From Cytophagaceae bacterium (lineage in GTDB: Bacteria > Bacteroidota > Bacteroidia > Cytophagales > Cytophagaceae), in NCBI GenBank assembly GCA_025454925.1, contig JALONM010000021.1, forward strand, positions 1 to 50,194: 50,194 nucleotides of DNA, written 5' to 3'. The translations under genes were made by a program, and so were the position numbers. Under the pieces are notes generated by a model. That model searched no databases and was not told the DNA's origin. It worked only from the letters and a program-made list of their open reading frames with translations. Of this stretch, positions 1-7,303 are shown in pieces; position 1 is the first letter of the stretch; every line of letters begins with the position of its first letter.

Positions 1-122
1 TGAAAAATAAAATAAAAGAAATCGAGGGGGTAAACGAAGTGACGGTAGAAGTTACCTTCGACCCACCCTGGAACCAGGACATGATGACTGAAGTAGCGAA
101 ATTGGAACTTGGCTTTATGTAA
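1..122 (+). CDS. MIP18/SufT-like Fe-S assembly factor, C-terminal end (5'-truncated)
   Basis: Only the last 39 codons are inside the window, read from base 3 to the TAA at 120-122. The tail contains DPPWNQDMM and AKLELGF, which match the C-terminal signature of the MIP18/DUF59 family (SufT, PaaD-like metal-sulfur cluster assembly factors). In Bacteroidota this gene normally sits at the end of a suf locus, and those genes would lie upstream, outside the window. The start, the conserved N-terminal region and the cysteine cannot be seen. It lies 44 bases upstream of the bacilliredoxin gene, on the same strand, so co-transcription is likely. Confidence 0.75.
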   Translation, partial: KNKIKEIEGVNEVTVEVTFDPPWNQDMMTEVAKLELGFM

Positions 123-166
123 ATCTGTTACTAGTATATTACAAAACTGATTAAAAAAAAGAAGAT

Positions 167-583
167 ATGTACCCTGAACATTTAGTAGCCCCGATGAGAA
201 AAGACCTGACTGATGCAGGCTTTCAGGAGTTAAAAAATACAACCGAAGTAGATGCCGTTCTAAACGAAACACAAGGCACCACCTTGCTGGTAATTAATTC
301 AGTATGTGGTTGTGCGGCTGGCGCTGCTCGCCCAGGCGTAAAGCTGGCTGTAAACCGCAGTGATAAAAAACCATCAAAGCTGGTGACGGTATTTGCAGGG
401 GTTGATAAAGAAGCGGTTCAAAAGGCTCGTGAGTACACATTGCCCTATCCACCCTCTTCACCATCCATAGCTTTGTTTAAAGATGGTAAATTGGTCCATT
501 TTATTGAACGTCACATGATCGAAGGACGCAATGCCGAAATGATTGCTGCCCATTTGGAAGAAACCTTCAAAGAATACTGTTAA
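167..583 (+). CDS. BrxA/BrxB family bacilliredoxin
   Basis: A 138-residue protein of the YphP/YqiW (DUF1094) thioredoxin-like family. It begins MYPEHLVAPMR, typical for the family, and carries the active-site motif C47-G48-C49 followed by AAGAARPG. Family length is about 140 residues, so the gene is complete. Known members reduce mixed disulfides between proteins and bacillithiol, or act as weak disulfide isomerases in the cytoplasm. The Fe-S assembly gene just upstream fits a thiol/Fe-S homeostasis unit. No Shine-Dalgarno is present, only an A-rich leader, as usual in Bacteroidota. Family assignment is firm; the actual thiol partner in this organism is inference. Confidence 0.93.
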   Translation: MYPEHLVAPMRKDLTDAGFQELKNTTEVDAVLNETQGTTLLVINSVCGCAAGAARPGVKLAVNRSDKKPSKLVTVFAGVDKEAVQKAREYTLPYPPSSPSIALFKDGKLVHFIERHMIEGRNAEMIAAHLEETFKEYC

Positions 584-611
584 TTATTTTTAAAAAAAAT
601 ATTGGAAACAG

Positions 612-641
612 TTTGAAAGTTATAAAATTAACTTAACTTTG
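612..641 (+). promoter_or_regulatory. Bacteroidota-type promoter of tRNA-Leu
   Basis: TTTG at 612-615 and TAACTTTG at 634-641 match the -33 TTTG and -7 TAnnTTTG elements exactly, with 18 bases between them. Transcription would start near 648, about ten bases ahead of the mature tRNA 5' end at 659. Confidence 0.8.
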
Positions 642-658
642 CAGCCCGTATCCAATAT

Positions 659-741
659 GCCTAGATGGCGGAACTGGTAGACGCGCACGACTCAAAATCG
701 TGTTCCCTCGCGGAGTGTCGGTTCGATTCCGACTCTGGGTA
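659..741 (+). tRNA. tRNA-Leu (anticodon CAA)
   Basis: The 83-base sequence folds as a class II tRNA. The acceptor stem is GCCTAGA with TCTGGGT, and the discriminator is A741. The anticodon arm is CACGA-CTCAAAA-TCGTG, placing anticodon CAA at 693-695 (reads UUG). The variable arm is long (TTCCCTCGCGGAG) and the T arm contains GGTTCGATTCC. CCA is not encoded. A consensus promoter lies just upstream and a terminator just downstream, so it is a single-gene transcription unit. Confidence 0.96.
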
Positions 742-750
742 CGAAATAAA

Positions 751-775
751 AGCCACGCAATTGCGTGGCTTTTTT
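751..775 (+). terminator. Rho-independent terminator of tRNA-Leu
   Basis: A perfect palindrome AGCCACGCAATTGCGTGGCT (751-770) is followed by six T residues (770-775). It starts nine bases after the tRNA discriminator. Confidence 0.9.
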
Positions 776-1184
776 AATTTATGCAGTATTGAGTTTGCTG
801 CTCTATTCTCCAACCCAACTTTTTTGCTGCTTAACGTTTTCTCCCAAGGTTCATAGGGAAAATACTCCCAATTTAGTTTTACTGCATTCCAGCATAGTTC
901 TAGATACAGTTTTAATGCTGGCTTACAACGTCCTTCAAAACGTTTGAAAAACCTTTCAGTGTATAGCATTTAAGGGAAAGGAGGTTATTGGGTTAGACGA
1001 TCACTCAACCGATAATACTTCAGGACTAACAGCGATCTTGGATTATAAGGATCATTCGTCATGATAAAATAAGTGCTTTGACGGGAATGATAAAAACTGA
1101 AAGCGCTTTACTTGGAGGTACACCTCTTTCTAAATATTGATTTAATGTCGAGTATTTTAATTCTGAAACTTAAATAAAAAGGAA
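776..1184. other. Intergenic region, no supported gene
   Basis: About 400 bases between the tRNA terminator and the terminator of the next, minus-strand gene. A minus-strand frame opens with an ATG at 969, but it runs through the antisense of the tRNA and its terminator, so it is not a real gene as it stands. Its first 60 codons (969 down to about 790) could be the remnant of an element inserted next to the tRNA; no family was recognised. Nothing else was seen. Confidence 0.4.
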
Positions 1185-1217
1185 ACGATTCTACATAACC
1201 AAAGCCTGTAGAATCGT
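1185..1217 (-). terminator. Hairpin terminator of the lipoprotein at 1247-1696
   Basis: ACGATTCTACA (1185-1195) is exactly complementary to TGTAGAATCGT (1207-1217), with an 11-base loop. On the minus strand the stem is followed by TTTCCTTTTTATTT, and it lies 30 bases after the stop codon. Confidence 0.7.
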
Positions 1218-1246
1218 ATTATTGGATTTGCAGGAAAGCTACCCGC

Positions 1247-1696
1247 TTATTTTATCTTAGCCAAATGATAGGTATACATGGTTCCTTCAAAGTCATTTAT
1301 TAAGATAAGTGAATCGCTGTTGATTTTTTTGATTGAATATACTTCATCAGCCATCTTTAGGTTTTCATCATTATTAAATAATGACCATGTTGAAAGCTCC
1401 TCCGAGCTTGGTTCACATTTTATTTCACCATCTTGGTTTTCATACGTATCATTTTTAAAAATGGCTACATCATCTAATGTACATTCTTCTAATTCCTGGT
1501 AAGAAAGTACTCCATTAGATAGTTTGCTGACCTGAACCAACCTCCATTTGCCATCCATGATTTGTGTTTTCACAACGGAATTGCTAGTGGCTGGTTCTTC
1601 CTCTTTTTTTTCTTTTTTACAAGCGAAGAAGCCAAACGTCGCGGTAAACAGAGTTATAAAGATGATTCGGTTGCTTGAGGAGTTAATCGTTTTCAT
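1247..1696 (-). CDS. Lipocalin-like lipoprotein, hypothetical
   Basis: 149 residues. The N terminus is a hydrophobic signal ending FGFFACKKEKKEEE, a lipobox with acylated cysteine about position 26 followed by a charged tether. The body has the pattern of small lipocalin-like Bacteroidota lipoproteins: DGKWRLVQV near residue 49, a Cys-Thr-x-Asp-Asp segment (CTLDDVAIF), DGEIKCEP and a final WSL..L..Y strand series. The two body cysteines may form a disulfide. It would sit in the periplasm, anchored to a membrane. Ligand and role are unknown. It is followed by its own hairpin terminator and precedes, on the same strand, two larger lipoproteins to which it is not obviously related. Confidence 0.75.
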   Translation of the reverse strand: MKTINSSSNRIIFITLFTATFGFFACKKEKKEEEPATSNSVVKTQIMDGKWRLVQVSKLSNGVLSYQELEECTLDDVAIFKNDTYENQDGEIKCEPSSEELSTWSLFNNDENLKMADEVYSIKKINSDSLILINDFEGTMYTYHLAKIK

Positions 1697-1838
1697 GATG
1701 TTTATTTAGCGGTTGAATGAATTAATGTTTTTTTAAATTGTATAGTTTGGTTTTCAAGGAAAGAATCAAATGATCCGAAAATCTGGAATAAATTCCTGCT
1801 AATGATGTCCAAAAGTTTTACTTCGAATGGTCACTCTG

Positions 1839-2759
1839 TTATTTTAGCTGATAAAAGGTTCCACTTCCGCTGGCGGTTGCTTCAGTCATAACAGAGTTTT
1901 TGGTCTTGATGGCTTGTACATTTTCAAACGAGAACGAAATTTTTCCATCTTCATGTTTGGTGACCGACATGGTTTTGTTTGGATCGTTGACAAGGAGGGT
2001 TTCATTGCTGTATTTTAGTTTTACTAAAACTTTAGAGTCGCTATTGGGGTTGCTTTGAGTAAAGGTGTACGTTTTGGTGGCATTAGGCAAGGAATAGAAA
2101 ATGATTTCCATTTCGCTGGAGCTTAGAAAGGATGTGTTTTTAAAGGTAAAACGCTGATAATAGGGAACGCTATAATACACAATCATGTCGGATGTTCCAT
2201 AGGTATGCGTAGCATTGCCGAGATATGTAATGCTTGGTCTTTTGGTGGCAAATTTTATTCTCCCGGATACTTTTTTACGATCAAAAGCGCTGAAAACGGT
2301 GGTAAGGACATCTTTGAAAATTACTTCTATGGAATCACCGGTGTTTACAACTTGAACTTTGTTGATAGAATCTGGAATGGAATAGTAATTGGTACCATTA
2401 ATTTTAATAGTTAATGAAACCTTTCCGTTTCCCGGATAAGCCTGGTCATAGCTGTACCAGCTAATGGAATAATCACCGCTGGCAGCATTGCTATTCGGCA
2501 AACAAATATTAAAATCCGCAATGGTGGAAGTGTTTATGAATTTTCCTGTGCTGTTGTAGGGGGTATTGAAATACGCAGCCATATTTTGCCGGAAGGTTGT
2601 ACTGTCAATAATCAACGTTTGGGCACTCATTCCATAGTATTCTGGTTGTTTTGGACTAACGGAGTTGTACGTATTTTCTTTGTCTTTTTTACAAGAGCTG
2701 AATAAATTCACTAACGAAATAAGGACTAAAATCTTAATGGATGGGAAATGAATTTTCAT
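1839..2759 (-). CDS. Lipoprotein, paralogue of the gene at 2921-3868
   Basis: 306 residues of unknown family. The signal ends VNLFSSCKKDKEN, a clear lipobox with Cys about position 23. The rest is beta-rich and polar, without catalytic motifs. It shares with its upstream neighbour the order: N/SNxASGxYS, YPGxxKxSxxI, NxGDSIEVIxK, SGRxxxxTKxP, GNATxTxGT, TKTYT, and a final DxxKTxSVTxxxDGxISxSFxNV. These place the two genes as tandem duplicates with the same fold. The 161-base gap to the upstream paralogue allows either co-transcription or a separate promoter. Function is unknown; a cell-surface or periplasmic binding role is only a guess. Confidence 0.75.
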   Translation of the reverse strand: MKIHFPSIKILVLISLVNLFSSCKKDKENTYNSVSPKQPEYYGMSAQTLIIDSTTFRQNMAAYFNTPYNSTGKFINTSTIADFNICLPNSNAASGDYSISWYSYDQAYPGNGKVSLTIKINGTNYYSIPDSINKVQVVNTGDSIEVIFKDVLTTVFSAFDRKKVSGRIKFATKRPSITYLGNATHTYGTSDMIVYYSVPYYQRFTFKNTSFLSSSEMEIIFYSLPNATKTYTFTQSNPNSDSKVLVKLKYSNETLLVNDPNKTMSVTKHEDGKISFSFENVQAIKTKNSVMTEATASGSGTFYQLK

Positions 2760-2862
2760 AAAATAACAGGTTGGATTTTTTGTTCTTCTTTAGTTTGATT
2801 CTAACATGTAAGTAGTCATTCTCTTTCTGGAACTAGAAATGTCGGAAATGAGGCTGCGTTTG

Positions 2863-2904
2863 AAAGGGATGAAATGTTCCTGATTCGGCTATCCCATCCC
2901 TTTT
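2863..2904 (-). terminator. Possible hairpin terminator after the lipoprotein at 2921-3868
   Basis: AAAGGGATG (2863-2871) pairs with CATCCCTTT (2895-2903) across a 23-base loop. The T-run on the minus strand is only CCCTTT, so termination would be weak. Confidence 0.3.
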
Positions 2905-2920
2905 AATTGAGCGGTTTTTA

Positions 2921-3868
2921 TTATTGTTGAGTCATGGTGGCGTTGCCACTACAGGTAATATTTGTGCTGGAACCACCCAATCCTACCTTCCTCGTGGCCG
3001 CAACATTGGAGAAGGAAAGACTTATGCTTCCATCGGAATTCGCAGTCACTGATAAAGTTTTATCGGTATCCGTAATGTCTATTAAATCTAAATTGCTCGC
3101 CATCATATCAATGTAAACCTCATTGGTTGTAGTTGGATAAATGGTGCTGATCGTATAGGTTTTGGTGGTCGTTGGTTTTTCTTTGAATATAAACTTCAGT
3201 AAACTAAAATTTCCAAGAGTTGAACTTTTGAACTCATACTCGTGATTTTCATTGATCACCTCGTAGTTTACTTTATTTGCTGTTCCAAATGTAAAGGTGG
3301 CATTGCCGGTATAAAATGGCTTGGGAGTTTTGGTGCCTATAGTAAATCTTCCGGATGCAATGATGGTTAGTTCTTCCTGGAAGGTAATAGCCTTTAGGGT
3401 TATATTTTTGTAAATCACCTCAATGGAATCTCCTTTATTAATGATCTGAACTTGTTGGGTTGAATCTGAAATTGACTTGTAATTATTTCCACCATAGTAT
3501 ATAGCGATGGATGCTTTATTTTTTCCTGGGTAAGTGTAAGAATCAGTAAATTTTTCTAAGCTGTAATATCCTGAAGCTGGATTGCTGCTTGGTAAATTAA
3601 TATAGGAATAAATGATTTTGAATGTGGAGGCCGTTTGAAAATAGGTGGTATTGTTAAAATAACTATCAAAGGTTGTTGCCTGTTTTTTCAAGAATAATTC
3701 TTTGTTGATATAAATGCTATTGGGTGAGGGCTCTGGATTATTTTTGGTGTTTTCTTGGTTTTGAATCTCTGGCTCAGGACTCTCTTTTTCCTTTTTACAA
3801 GAGCTGAATATCGTGGCTAGTGTAAAACCCAATAATGCCGTCAGCACAATCCGTTGGAAGATAATCAT
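2921..3868 (-). CDS. Lipoprotein, paralogue of the gene at 1839-2759
   Basis: 315 residues. The signal peptide ends LATIFSSCKKEKESPEPE, with the lipid-accepting Cys about position 24 and then a long Glu/Asn/Pro tether. The body aligns along its full length with the next gene downstream: NPASGYYS, YPGKNKASIAIYYGG, NKGDSIEVIYKN, SGRFTIGTKTP, GNATFTFGT, TKTYT, DTDKTLSVTANSDGSIS. Divergence is high, so the duplication is old. No enzyme motif is visible. Probably an exported beta-sandwich lipoprotein; function unknown. Confidence 0.75.
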   Translation of the reverse strand: MIIFQRIVLTALLGFTLATIFSSCKKEKESPEPEIQNQENTKNNPEPSPNSIYINKELFLKKQATTFDSYFNNTTYFQTASTFKIIYSYINLPSSNPASGYYSLEKFTDSYTYPGKNKASIAIYYGGNNYKSISDSTQQVQIINKGDSIEVIYKNITLKAITFQEELTIIASGRFTIGTKTPKPFYTGNATFTFGTANKVNYEVINENHEYEFKSSTLGNFSLLKFIFKEKPTTTKTYTISTIYPTTTNEVYIDMMASNLDLIDITDTDKTLSVTANSDGSISLSFSNVAATRKVGLGGSSTNITCSGNATMTQQ

Positions 3869-4102
3869 AGTAAATGAGTGTTGGTTGAGTTATTTAAACT
3901 TTACCTATAAGACTTCGGAACCTAAAAAACGTTTCAAAGAAAAATGAAAAAAACTGAGGGCATGGGCTTATTGGGCCACTGGGGCAATACAAACACCCAT
4001 TAGCAATGCTTACTACCATGAGAATTTCGTGAAGGAAAAAGTAGCTGGGAAATAAAATCTTAACCTCAGGTTGGAGGGCTGAATGGATGTCTAAATGAAA
4101 AT

Positions 4103-4139
4103 TCCGGCGATAAAATCTTTTTTTGTTTTTATCGCCGGA
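4103..4139 (-). terminator. Hairpin terminator downstream of sbtA
   Basis: TCCGGCGATAAAA (4103-4115) pairs with TTTTATCGCCGGA (4127-4139) around an 11-base loop. It lies 21 bases beyond the sbtA stop. The following minus-strand bases AATTTTCATTT are only moderately T-rich. Confidence 0.6.
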
Positions 4140-4160
4140 GTTGATAAAAAATAACCGGAA

Positions 4161-5120
4161 TTATAAGTTGGCGAGGTATAAATACAGGGGCATACCTACT
4201 GTTATGTTCATGGGAAACGTAATAGCCAATGCCATCGGGAGGTATAAGCCTGGATCAGCTTTTGGATTGGCCAGGCGCATGGCCGCAGGCACCGCAATAT
4301 ACGAAGCGCTGGCAGCCAATACTCCAAACATGAATTTGTTGCCTACGTCCTGGGTGATTAGTCCACTCATCAACGCTACACAGCATCCGTTAATCAGCGG
4401 TATCAGGATAGCAAACAACACAGGAAACCACCCATGGCTAAGAAACGAATCAAGTTTTTTCCCACTTGAAATTCCCATATCGAGTAAAAAGATAGCCAGA
4501 AATCCTTTGAAGATATCGTTGGTAAAGGGCTTGATTCCTTCTGCTTGTGATGGGTTCGCCAAAAATCCAATGATGAGGCTTCCTATAATCAGGAATACAC
4601 TACCATTGGTCAATGAGTGCCTGAGAATGGTTGGAATGGAAATGGATCGTCCTTCTTCCTTCTTAAATAAGCTCAATAAGAAGATTCCTGCCACAATGGC
4701 TGGCGATTCCATTAAGGCCATGATTGCTACCATGTGGCCATGAAAAGTAGTTTGATGCGATTCCAAAAAAGAAACACCTGTAACAAACGTCACGGCGCTT
4801 ACCGAACCATACGCTGCGGCCAATGCGGCAGAGTCGTAAGTAGAAAATTTTCTTCTCAGAATAAAGTATATATAAAAGGGTATTAATACGCTTAGGCTAA
4901 TCCCAAATAATATGGAATAGAATATTTCCATGTCCCACGCCTCGTGTGAAAGTTCTTGTCCTCCTTTGAATCCGATGGAGAACAATAAATACAGGGAGAT
5001 AAATTTAGAGGTTGGTCCGGGTATTTCTAAGTCACTTTTTAGTTTAACTGCCAATATTCCCAAAATGAAAAACATAAAGGCAGGATTACTAAGGTTGGAT
5101 ATAAGTAAATCGAAGGACAT
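4161..5120 (-). CDS. sbtA: SbtA-type sodium-dependent bicarbonate permease family protein
   Basis: 319 residues, almost entirely hydrophobic, with about ten membrane segments in two halves, as in the SbtA (DUF897) family. Conserved stretches include IPGPTSKFISLYLLFSIGFKGG near the N terminus, AAAYGSVSAVTFVTG in the first half, and FGVLAASASYIAVPAAMR followed by ALAITFPMNITVGMPLY at the C terminus. Cyanobacterial SbtA takes up bicarbonate with Na+; Bacteroidota members are presumed anion/Na+ permeases of the inner membrane, so the substrate here is inference. No SbtB-like PII gene is adjacent. The divergently transcribed LysR gene at 5457 is the likely regulator. Confidence 0.87.
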   Translation of the reverse strand: MSFDLLISNLSNPAFMFFILGILAVKLKSDLEIPGPTSKFISLYLLFSIGFKGGQELSHEAWDMEIFYSILFGISLSVLIPFYIYFILRRKFSTYDSAALAAAYGSVSAVTFVTGVSFLESHQTTFHGHMVAIMALMESPAIVAGIFLLSLFKKEEGRSISIPTILRHSLTNGSVFLIIGSLIIGFLANPSQAEGIKPFTNDIFKGFLAIFLLDMGISSGKKLDSFLSHGWFPVLFAILIPLINGCCVALMSGLITQDVGNKFMFGVLAASASYIAVPAAMRLANPKADPGLYLPMALAITFPMNITVGMPLYLYLANL

Positions 5121-5373
5121 AATTGAGAATGGATTTAACTTAGCAGATGAAATGAATGATAAAACGATTCCTTGAATCGAGGCTTAAATGTTGGCAAGGA
5201 AGTAGGTTTCCATAATTTTCGGGGGCAAGTAAAGACCTGACGTTTCCTTAGTTCGTCGATGCCTGCCAGAATATTCCAACGGCGTAAACCGATAGAATGA
5301 AAAGCCCTGGCCTTTTGGCGATGGGCTGGTATTTCTGAAAAAATCACCTCTTTCAGAATAGAAAAGGAATGTA
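5121..5373. other. Divergent intergenic region between sbtA and the LysR gene
   Basis: Two overlapping minus-strand frames are open here (5135-5386 and 5184-5393), but neither encodes a recognisable protein and both begin inside the operator-like dyad. The stretch 5190-5345 is richer in G+C than the flanking leader DNA, which is unusual for a Bacteroidota intergenic region and could be the remnant of an inserted repeat or gene. No function can be assigned. Confidence 0.3.
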
Positions 5374-5392
5374 TGACATGTTTCATATGTCA
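5374..5392. promoter_or_regulatory. Operator-like dyad, candidate LysR binding site
   Basis: TGACAT-N7-ATGTCA is a perfect 6+6 dyad with the 7-base spacer typical of LysR-type sites. It ends 64 bases before the LysR start, the usual place for an autoregulatory site in divergent LysR/target pairs. Binding by this regulator is inference. Confidence 0.45.
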
Positions 5393-5404
5393 AAATTGAA
5401 GCTT

Positions 5405-5432
5405 TTTGTTTATTTATTTTTATTTATATTTA
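5405..5432 (+). promoter_or_regulatory. Candidate promoter of the LysR gene
   Basis: TTTG (5405-5408) and TATATTTA (5425-5432; one mismatch to TAnnTTTG) are separated by 16 bases. The start codon follows 24 bases later. Confidence 0.35.
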
Positions 5433-5456
5433 CTATGATTAACATAAGAATTCGTT

Positions 5457-6362
5457 ATGAATTACACCCTTCATCAACTCTTGGTTTTTACTAAAGTGGT
5501 GCAATGTCAAAGCATCACGAAAGCTTCAGAAGAGCTCTTTATGACTCAGCCGGCGGTGTCCATACAAATGAAAAATTTTCAAGATCAGTTTGAGATTCCT
5601 TTAACAGAAGTAATCGGAAGACAACTTCAGATTACTGATTTTGGAATGGAAATATATGGTATGGCCAATCGGATTTTACAGGAGGTTCATGCCATTAATT
5701 ATAAAACAATGGCTTATAAGGGCCTGCTGAGTGGGCGTTTACTTATTGGGGTGGCTTCTACTGGCAAATATGTAATGCCCTATTTCTTATCGGAGTTCAT
5801 GCATCAAAATCAAGGAATTGACCTGGTGATGGATGTAACCAACAAATCCAAAGTAGTAGAAAGTTTGGCCAAAGGTAGCATTGAGTTTGCTCTTGTTTCC
5901 GTGCTTCCCGATAAATTGGAAGTGGAAGAAGAGCTTATCATGGACAATGAATTATATTTTGTTTCCAGCAAACATTTTAAAAAGGACAAAGAAAAATACT
6001 CCAAAGAAGACCTCGAAACCCAAGCTTTAATTTACAGAGAAGAAGGTTCTGCCACCCGTAAAGTGATGGAGTTATATTTCGAAAAGAAAAACATCAGAGC
6101 GCGGAAAAAGATGGAATTAACCAGCAATGAGGCCGTTAAACAAGCTGTTTTGGCTGGATTAGGAATTTCGATCATGCCTGTCATTGGCATCCGCGACGAG
6201 TTGAAGCGCAAATCCATGGTGATTTTGCCAGTAGCTGGCTTACCCATTCGCACTCAATGGAGACTTATCTGGTTAAAAAATAAAGCCCTTAGTCCAGTTG
6301 CCCAATCTTATATCCGTCACTTACGTGAAAACAAGAAAAAAATTATTCAACGGTTTTTTTAA
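5457..6362 (+). CDS. LysR-family transcriptional regulator (CbbR/CmpR-like)
   Basis: 301 residues. The N-terminal winged helix-turn-helix (about residues 3-62) shows ITKASEELFMTQPAVSIQMK, the classic LysR recognition-helix pattern. The rest is the two-lobed effector domain: GRLLIGVASTGKYVMPYFL, GSIEFALVSVLP, and AVLAGLGISIMPV. Overall it resembles the CbbR/CmpR/RbcR branch that senses carbon status. It is divergent from the SbtA-type permease gene, so control of inorganic carbon or anion uptake is a reasonable inference. A dyad in the shared upstream region suits autoregulation. The effector is unknown. Starts at the ATG at 5457; no in-frame upstream start gives a better N terminus. Confidence 0.9.
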   Translation: MNYTLHQLLVFTKVVQCQSITKASEELFMTQPAVSIQMKNFQDQFEIPLTEVIGRQLQITDFGMEIYGMANRILQEVHAINYKTMAYKGLLSGRLLIGVASTGKYVMPYFLSEFMHQNQGIDLVMDVTNKSKVVESLAKGSIEFALVSVLPDKLEVEEELIMDNELYFVSSKHFKKDKEKYSKEDLETQALIYREEGSATRKVMELYFEKKNIRARKKMELTSNEAVKQAVLAGLGISIMPVIGIRDELKRKSMVILPVAGLPIRTQWRLIWLKNKALSPVAQSYIRHLRENKKKIIQRFF

Positions 6363-6460
6363 ATAAAAATAACTATTCTGTAAAATTCTGTTTGAGCAAC
6401 TTGACTTCCTGTTTGATAATAAATTTTCTAAGAAAACGAAATTCTCAATGGTGGTAACAG

Positions 6461-6487
6461 TTGAATGGTAATCCTTTTGTATCTTTG
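6461..6487 (+). promoter_or_regulatory. Candidate promoter of the PKD lipoprotein
   Basis: TTG (6461-6463) and an exact TAnnTTTG box, TATCTTTG (6480-6487), are spaced by 16 bases. The ATG follows at 6520. Confidence 0.5.
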
Positions 6488-6519
6488 CCTACCAACGCAT
6501 TATCAACTTAGTCGATTGT

Positions 6520-7299
6520 ATGAACGCATCCCGCCTCGTTTTCTCAAGTCTTTTCATTGTGGTGTTCTTACTTATTTCCTGTCGCGAAAAGAACAAAGAC
6601 GCAGTAAAATCAGCAGACTTTACTTACCGCATTCTGGAAAATGGAGAAGTGGAATTTACCGCCAATCAATCCATGGGGGATCAGATAAAATATGCCTGGA
6701 ATTTCGGGGATGGACAAACTCTTTCAGCTTCTTCGGATCTTAAAACCGTTCGGCATTTTTTTTCTTCCGATGGTAGTTATCAGGTAAACCTGAAGGTAAC
6801 AGGCAACGATGAAAAATATTTCTCCACTACCAAAGAAGCCTCGCAATCGGTTACCATAGGGAATGTTCCTAATCGTGTTAAAATTGTTTCGATGCAGTTG
6901 GTCTCTTACGATCCCGATTATCGCTGGGATCCCGACAACAGTGATCCGGATGTGTATGTGAAAATATGCCAGCACACCACCATGTGCAGCAATCAGGTGG
7001 TTAAGAGCTCTACTAGCCCTGATGTCTCTCAAAGTAACCTTCCTCTTACCTTTATCCTATCGCCATCATTGGAGCTGCAATCCAGTACGCCCCTCTCTTT
7101 TGGATGTTTTGACGATGATGGTTTTGGACTTTGTGGCGCACAGGAAGATCTACAACTACTGATGGAGGTGGGTACCTATTCTCTCGATACTTTTCGATCG
7201 CTTTCCAATAACGATGTAAACGATAGTTATCCATCTTCTTATCAATTAAAACAAGGTAAAACTACTATTCGCCTCGGATTGGAATGGTATAGAGAATAA
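6520..7299 (+). CDS. PKD-domain lipoprotein with C2-like second domain
   Basis: 259 residues. The signal peptide ends FLLISCREKNKD, a lipobox with Cys at position 21. Residues about 32-115 form a PKD domain: the YAWNFGDGQT motif is the hallmark, followed by HFFSSDGSYQVNLKVTG. The second half (KIVSMQLVSYDPDYRWDPDNSDPDVYVKI onwards, given here in part only) is rich in Asp and looks like a Ca2+-binding C2-type beta sandwich, with DDDGFG later. Likely a surface or periplasmic lipoprotein; role unknown. It converges on fbp, with only four bases between the stop codons. Confidence 0.8.
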   Translation: MNASRLVFSSLFIVVFLLISCREKNKDAVKSADFTYRILENGEVEFTANQSMGDQIKYAWNFGDGQTLSASSDLKTVRHFFSSDGSYQVNLKVTGNDEKYFSTTKEASQSVTIGNVPNRVKIVSMQLVSYDPDYRWDPDNSDPDVYVKICQHTTMCSNQVVKSSTSPDVSQSNLPLTFILSPSLELQSSTPLSFGCFDDDGFGLCGAQEDLQLLMEVGTYSLDTFRSLSNNDVNDSYPSSYQLKQGKTTIRLGLEWYRE

Positions 7300-7303
7300 C
7301 CGA

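Noticed and set aside
661-969. Minus-strand frame of 102 codons
   Set aside because: Its second half is antisense to tRNA-Leu and its terminator, so it is not a protein gene as it stands.
4123-4743. Plus-strand frame of 206 codons
   Set aside because: Lies antisense within sbtA, whose membrane-protein sequence is clearly the real one.
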